Positions 62,916 through 64,000 of a stretch of DNA of 64,000 nt are shown here, one piece after another. Source of the DNA: Pseudomonas mucoides (GTDB lineage: Bacteria > Pseudomonadota > Gammaproteobacteria > Pseudomonadales > Pseudomonadaceae). The position numbers and the translations under genes are program-made. The notes under the pieces are model-generated. The model was not told the DNA's origin, did not search any database, and saw only the letters and a program-made list of their open reading frames with translations. The stretch covers positions 1 through 64,000 of the forward strand of contig NZ_JACOPW010000008.1 in the NCBI RefSeq assembly GCF_015461845.1, written 5' to 3'. Within the stretch, counting starts at the first letter, position 1. Every line of letters begins with the position of its first letter.

Positions 62916-64000
62916 TCAATGACTCACAGCAATCGCCTGGTTGTTCATGATACGCGGAGTGAGAAATACCAGCAGCTCGGATTTTTTCTCCGAAACCACG
63001 TCACGCCGGAAAAGGCGGCCAAGATACGGCACATCGCCGAGAAATGGCACCTTATCTACAACCTTGCTTTGAGTATTTGAGAAAACCCCGCCAATCACGA
63101 TGGTCTCGCCATCGTTGACCAGGACCTTGGCGTTGACCTCGTTTTTCTTGATCGGCGGTACATCCTGCACCTTGTTCAGGTAGTCCGGCTCATCCTTGGT
63201 GACCTTGACCTCCATGATAATCCGGTTGTCCGGGGTGATCTGTGGTGTCACTTCCAGCGACAGCGAGGCTTCCTTGAAAGACACCGAAGTCGCGCCACTG
63301 GAGCTGGCTTCCTGGTAGGGAATCTCCGTGCCCTTGAGGATTTTTGCGGTTTCCTTGTCGGACGTGACCACCTTGGGCTGCGAGACGATTTCGCCGTTGC
63401 CGGTTTTCTCCATCGCCGTCAGTTCCAGGTCCAGCAACACGTTGTCGGTGATGAAGGCGATGCCGATGCCCGAGGTGCTGCCTGCTGCGCCCATGTCGAC
63501 AAACGACGAGTTGGTACTGGTACTTTCCGGTGTGCCGATGGTCCTCCCATCGCTGGCCCCGGACGTATTCCAGTTGCCCTTGTTCCGCACCGAACCACCC
63601 CAGCGCACGCCGAGGCTTTTGTCGTAATCGACGTTGGCTTCGACGATTCGCGCTTCGATCATCACCTGGCGAACCGGGATGTCCAGTTGCGTGACGATGC
63701 GGCGAAGCTCATCGAGACGGTCCTGGGGCTGGTAAGCAATGATGTTGTTGGTGCGCTCATCAACGGTGATCGACCCCCGCTCGTCGGCTTTCGCCTCGGC
63801 ACTGGTCACTGAAGTGAACAACTTGGCAATGTCCGCCGCCTTGGCGTAGTTGACCTGCAACAGCTCGCGACGCAGCGGCGCCAGTTCGGAGATCTGCTTC
63901 TGCGATTCCAGTTCCTGGCGTTCCCGGGCGGCGATTTCATCGGCCGGCGCCACTAACAGCACGTTACCGATCTTGCGCTTGTCCAGGCCCTTGGTTTTCA
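62916..64000 (-). CDS. pilQ: Type IV pilus secretin PilQ, C-terminal part (partial)
   Basis: The frame is open to the window edge, so the N-terminus is missing; 361 codons are visible. The piece has the end of the periplasmic N domains (RRELLQVNYAKAADIAKLF; VDERTNNIIAYQPQDRLDELRR) and the secretin channel (QVMIEARIVEANVDYDKSLGVRWG; GETIVIGGVFSNTQSKV; VPFLGDVPYLGRLFR), ending LLVFLTPRIM. It forms the outer-membrane pore through which type IV pili emerge. The pilQ-aroK junction is the conserved one. Confidence 0.97.
   Translation of the reverse strand, partial: KTKGLDKRKIGNVLLVAPADEIAARERQELESQKQISELAPLRRELLQVNYAKAADIAKLFTSVTSAEAKADERGSITVDERTNNIIAYQPQDRLDELRRIVTQLDIPVRQVMIEARIVEANVDYDKSLGVRWGGSVRNKGNWNTSGASDGRTIGTPESTSTNSSFVDMGAAGSTSGIGIAFITDNVLLDLELTAMEKTGNGEIVSQPKVVTSDKETAKILKGTEIPYQEASSSGATSVSFKEASLSLEVTPQITPDNRIIMEVKVTKDEPDYLNKVQDVPPIKKNEVNAKVLVNDGETIVIGGVFSNTQSKVVDKVPFLGDVPYLGRLFRRDVVSEKKSELLVFLTPRIMNNQAIAVSH

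Overview
The window looks like chromosome of a Pseudomonas species of the P. fluorescens group. The evidence is the gene order at both ends (acyl-CoA dehydrogenase, Na+/H+ or K+/H+ antiporter, MscS-type channel, selO; then hemE, gltD, gltB, damX, aroB, aroK, pilQ), the high-GC codon use, and many Pseudomonas-type REP palindromes (GTAGGAGTGAGCCTGCTCGCGA, GTGGGAGCGGGCTTGCCCGCGA and GTAGCAGCTGGCG families). As I recall it, the same backbone genes lie in this order in P. aeruginosa PA5020-PA5040. The segments between them are accessory.

1-8424: a type VI secretion (T6SS) effector island on the minus strand: vgrG, a DUF4123 adaptor, a 1602-residue RHS polymorphic toxin and its cognate immunity gene, all overlapping by a few bases. 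The toxin tip and immunity gene are AT-rich relative to the RHS core. Downstream lies the 5' end of a second, related immunity gene, cut off at codon 38 by an IS3-family element whose right end opens the window.

8425-14942: proline utilisation. putP and putA are divergent, and the control region between them has repeated GTTGCA boxes, the operator recognised by the DNA-binding N-terminus of PutA itself.

14943-30490: acyl-CoA dehydrogenase, two chemoreceptor genes flanking a zapA/TIGR02449 cell-division pair, a K+/H+ antiporter, a large mechanosensitive-channel protein, selO, a chpS-chpB toxin-antitoxin module, trxC and a ParA-like ATPase. The second chemoreceptor has a convincing sigma-28 promoter.

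30491-48660: a complete aryl polyene (APE) pigment cluster of about 18 kb, apparently one long operon of overlapping genes behind a good sigma-70 promoter. It has two carrier proteins, ketosynthases plus a chain-length-factor-like protein, ketoreductase, two dehydratase modules (one fused to the starter-activating ligase), thioesterase, two acyltransferases, a glycosyltransferase, an aromatic amino acid ammonia-lyase, a LolA-like carrier, an MMPL exporter and a lipoprotein. Two members stand out: a flavin-dependent halogenase-like enzyme and a CPA2-type antiporter-like membrane protein. REP elements have entered this operon twice, once inside the signal-peptide region of the LolA-like gene.

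48661-64000: a DUF2846 lipoprotein, a LysR regulator divergent from an MFS exporter, hemE, the glutamate synthase operon gltBD, and the damX-aroB-aroK-pilQ group, with pilQ running off the window end.

No rRNA, tRNA or CRISPR array was seen. The least-described elements are the RHS toxin tip with its immunity family, and the halogenase plus antiporter additions to the APE cluster.
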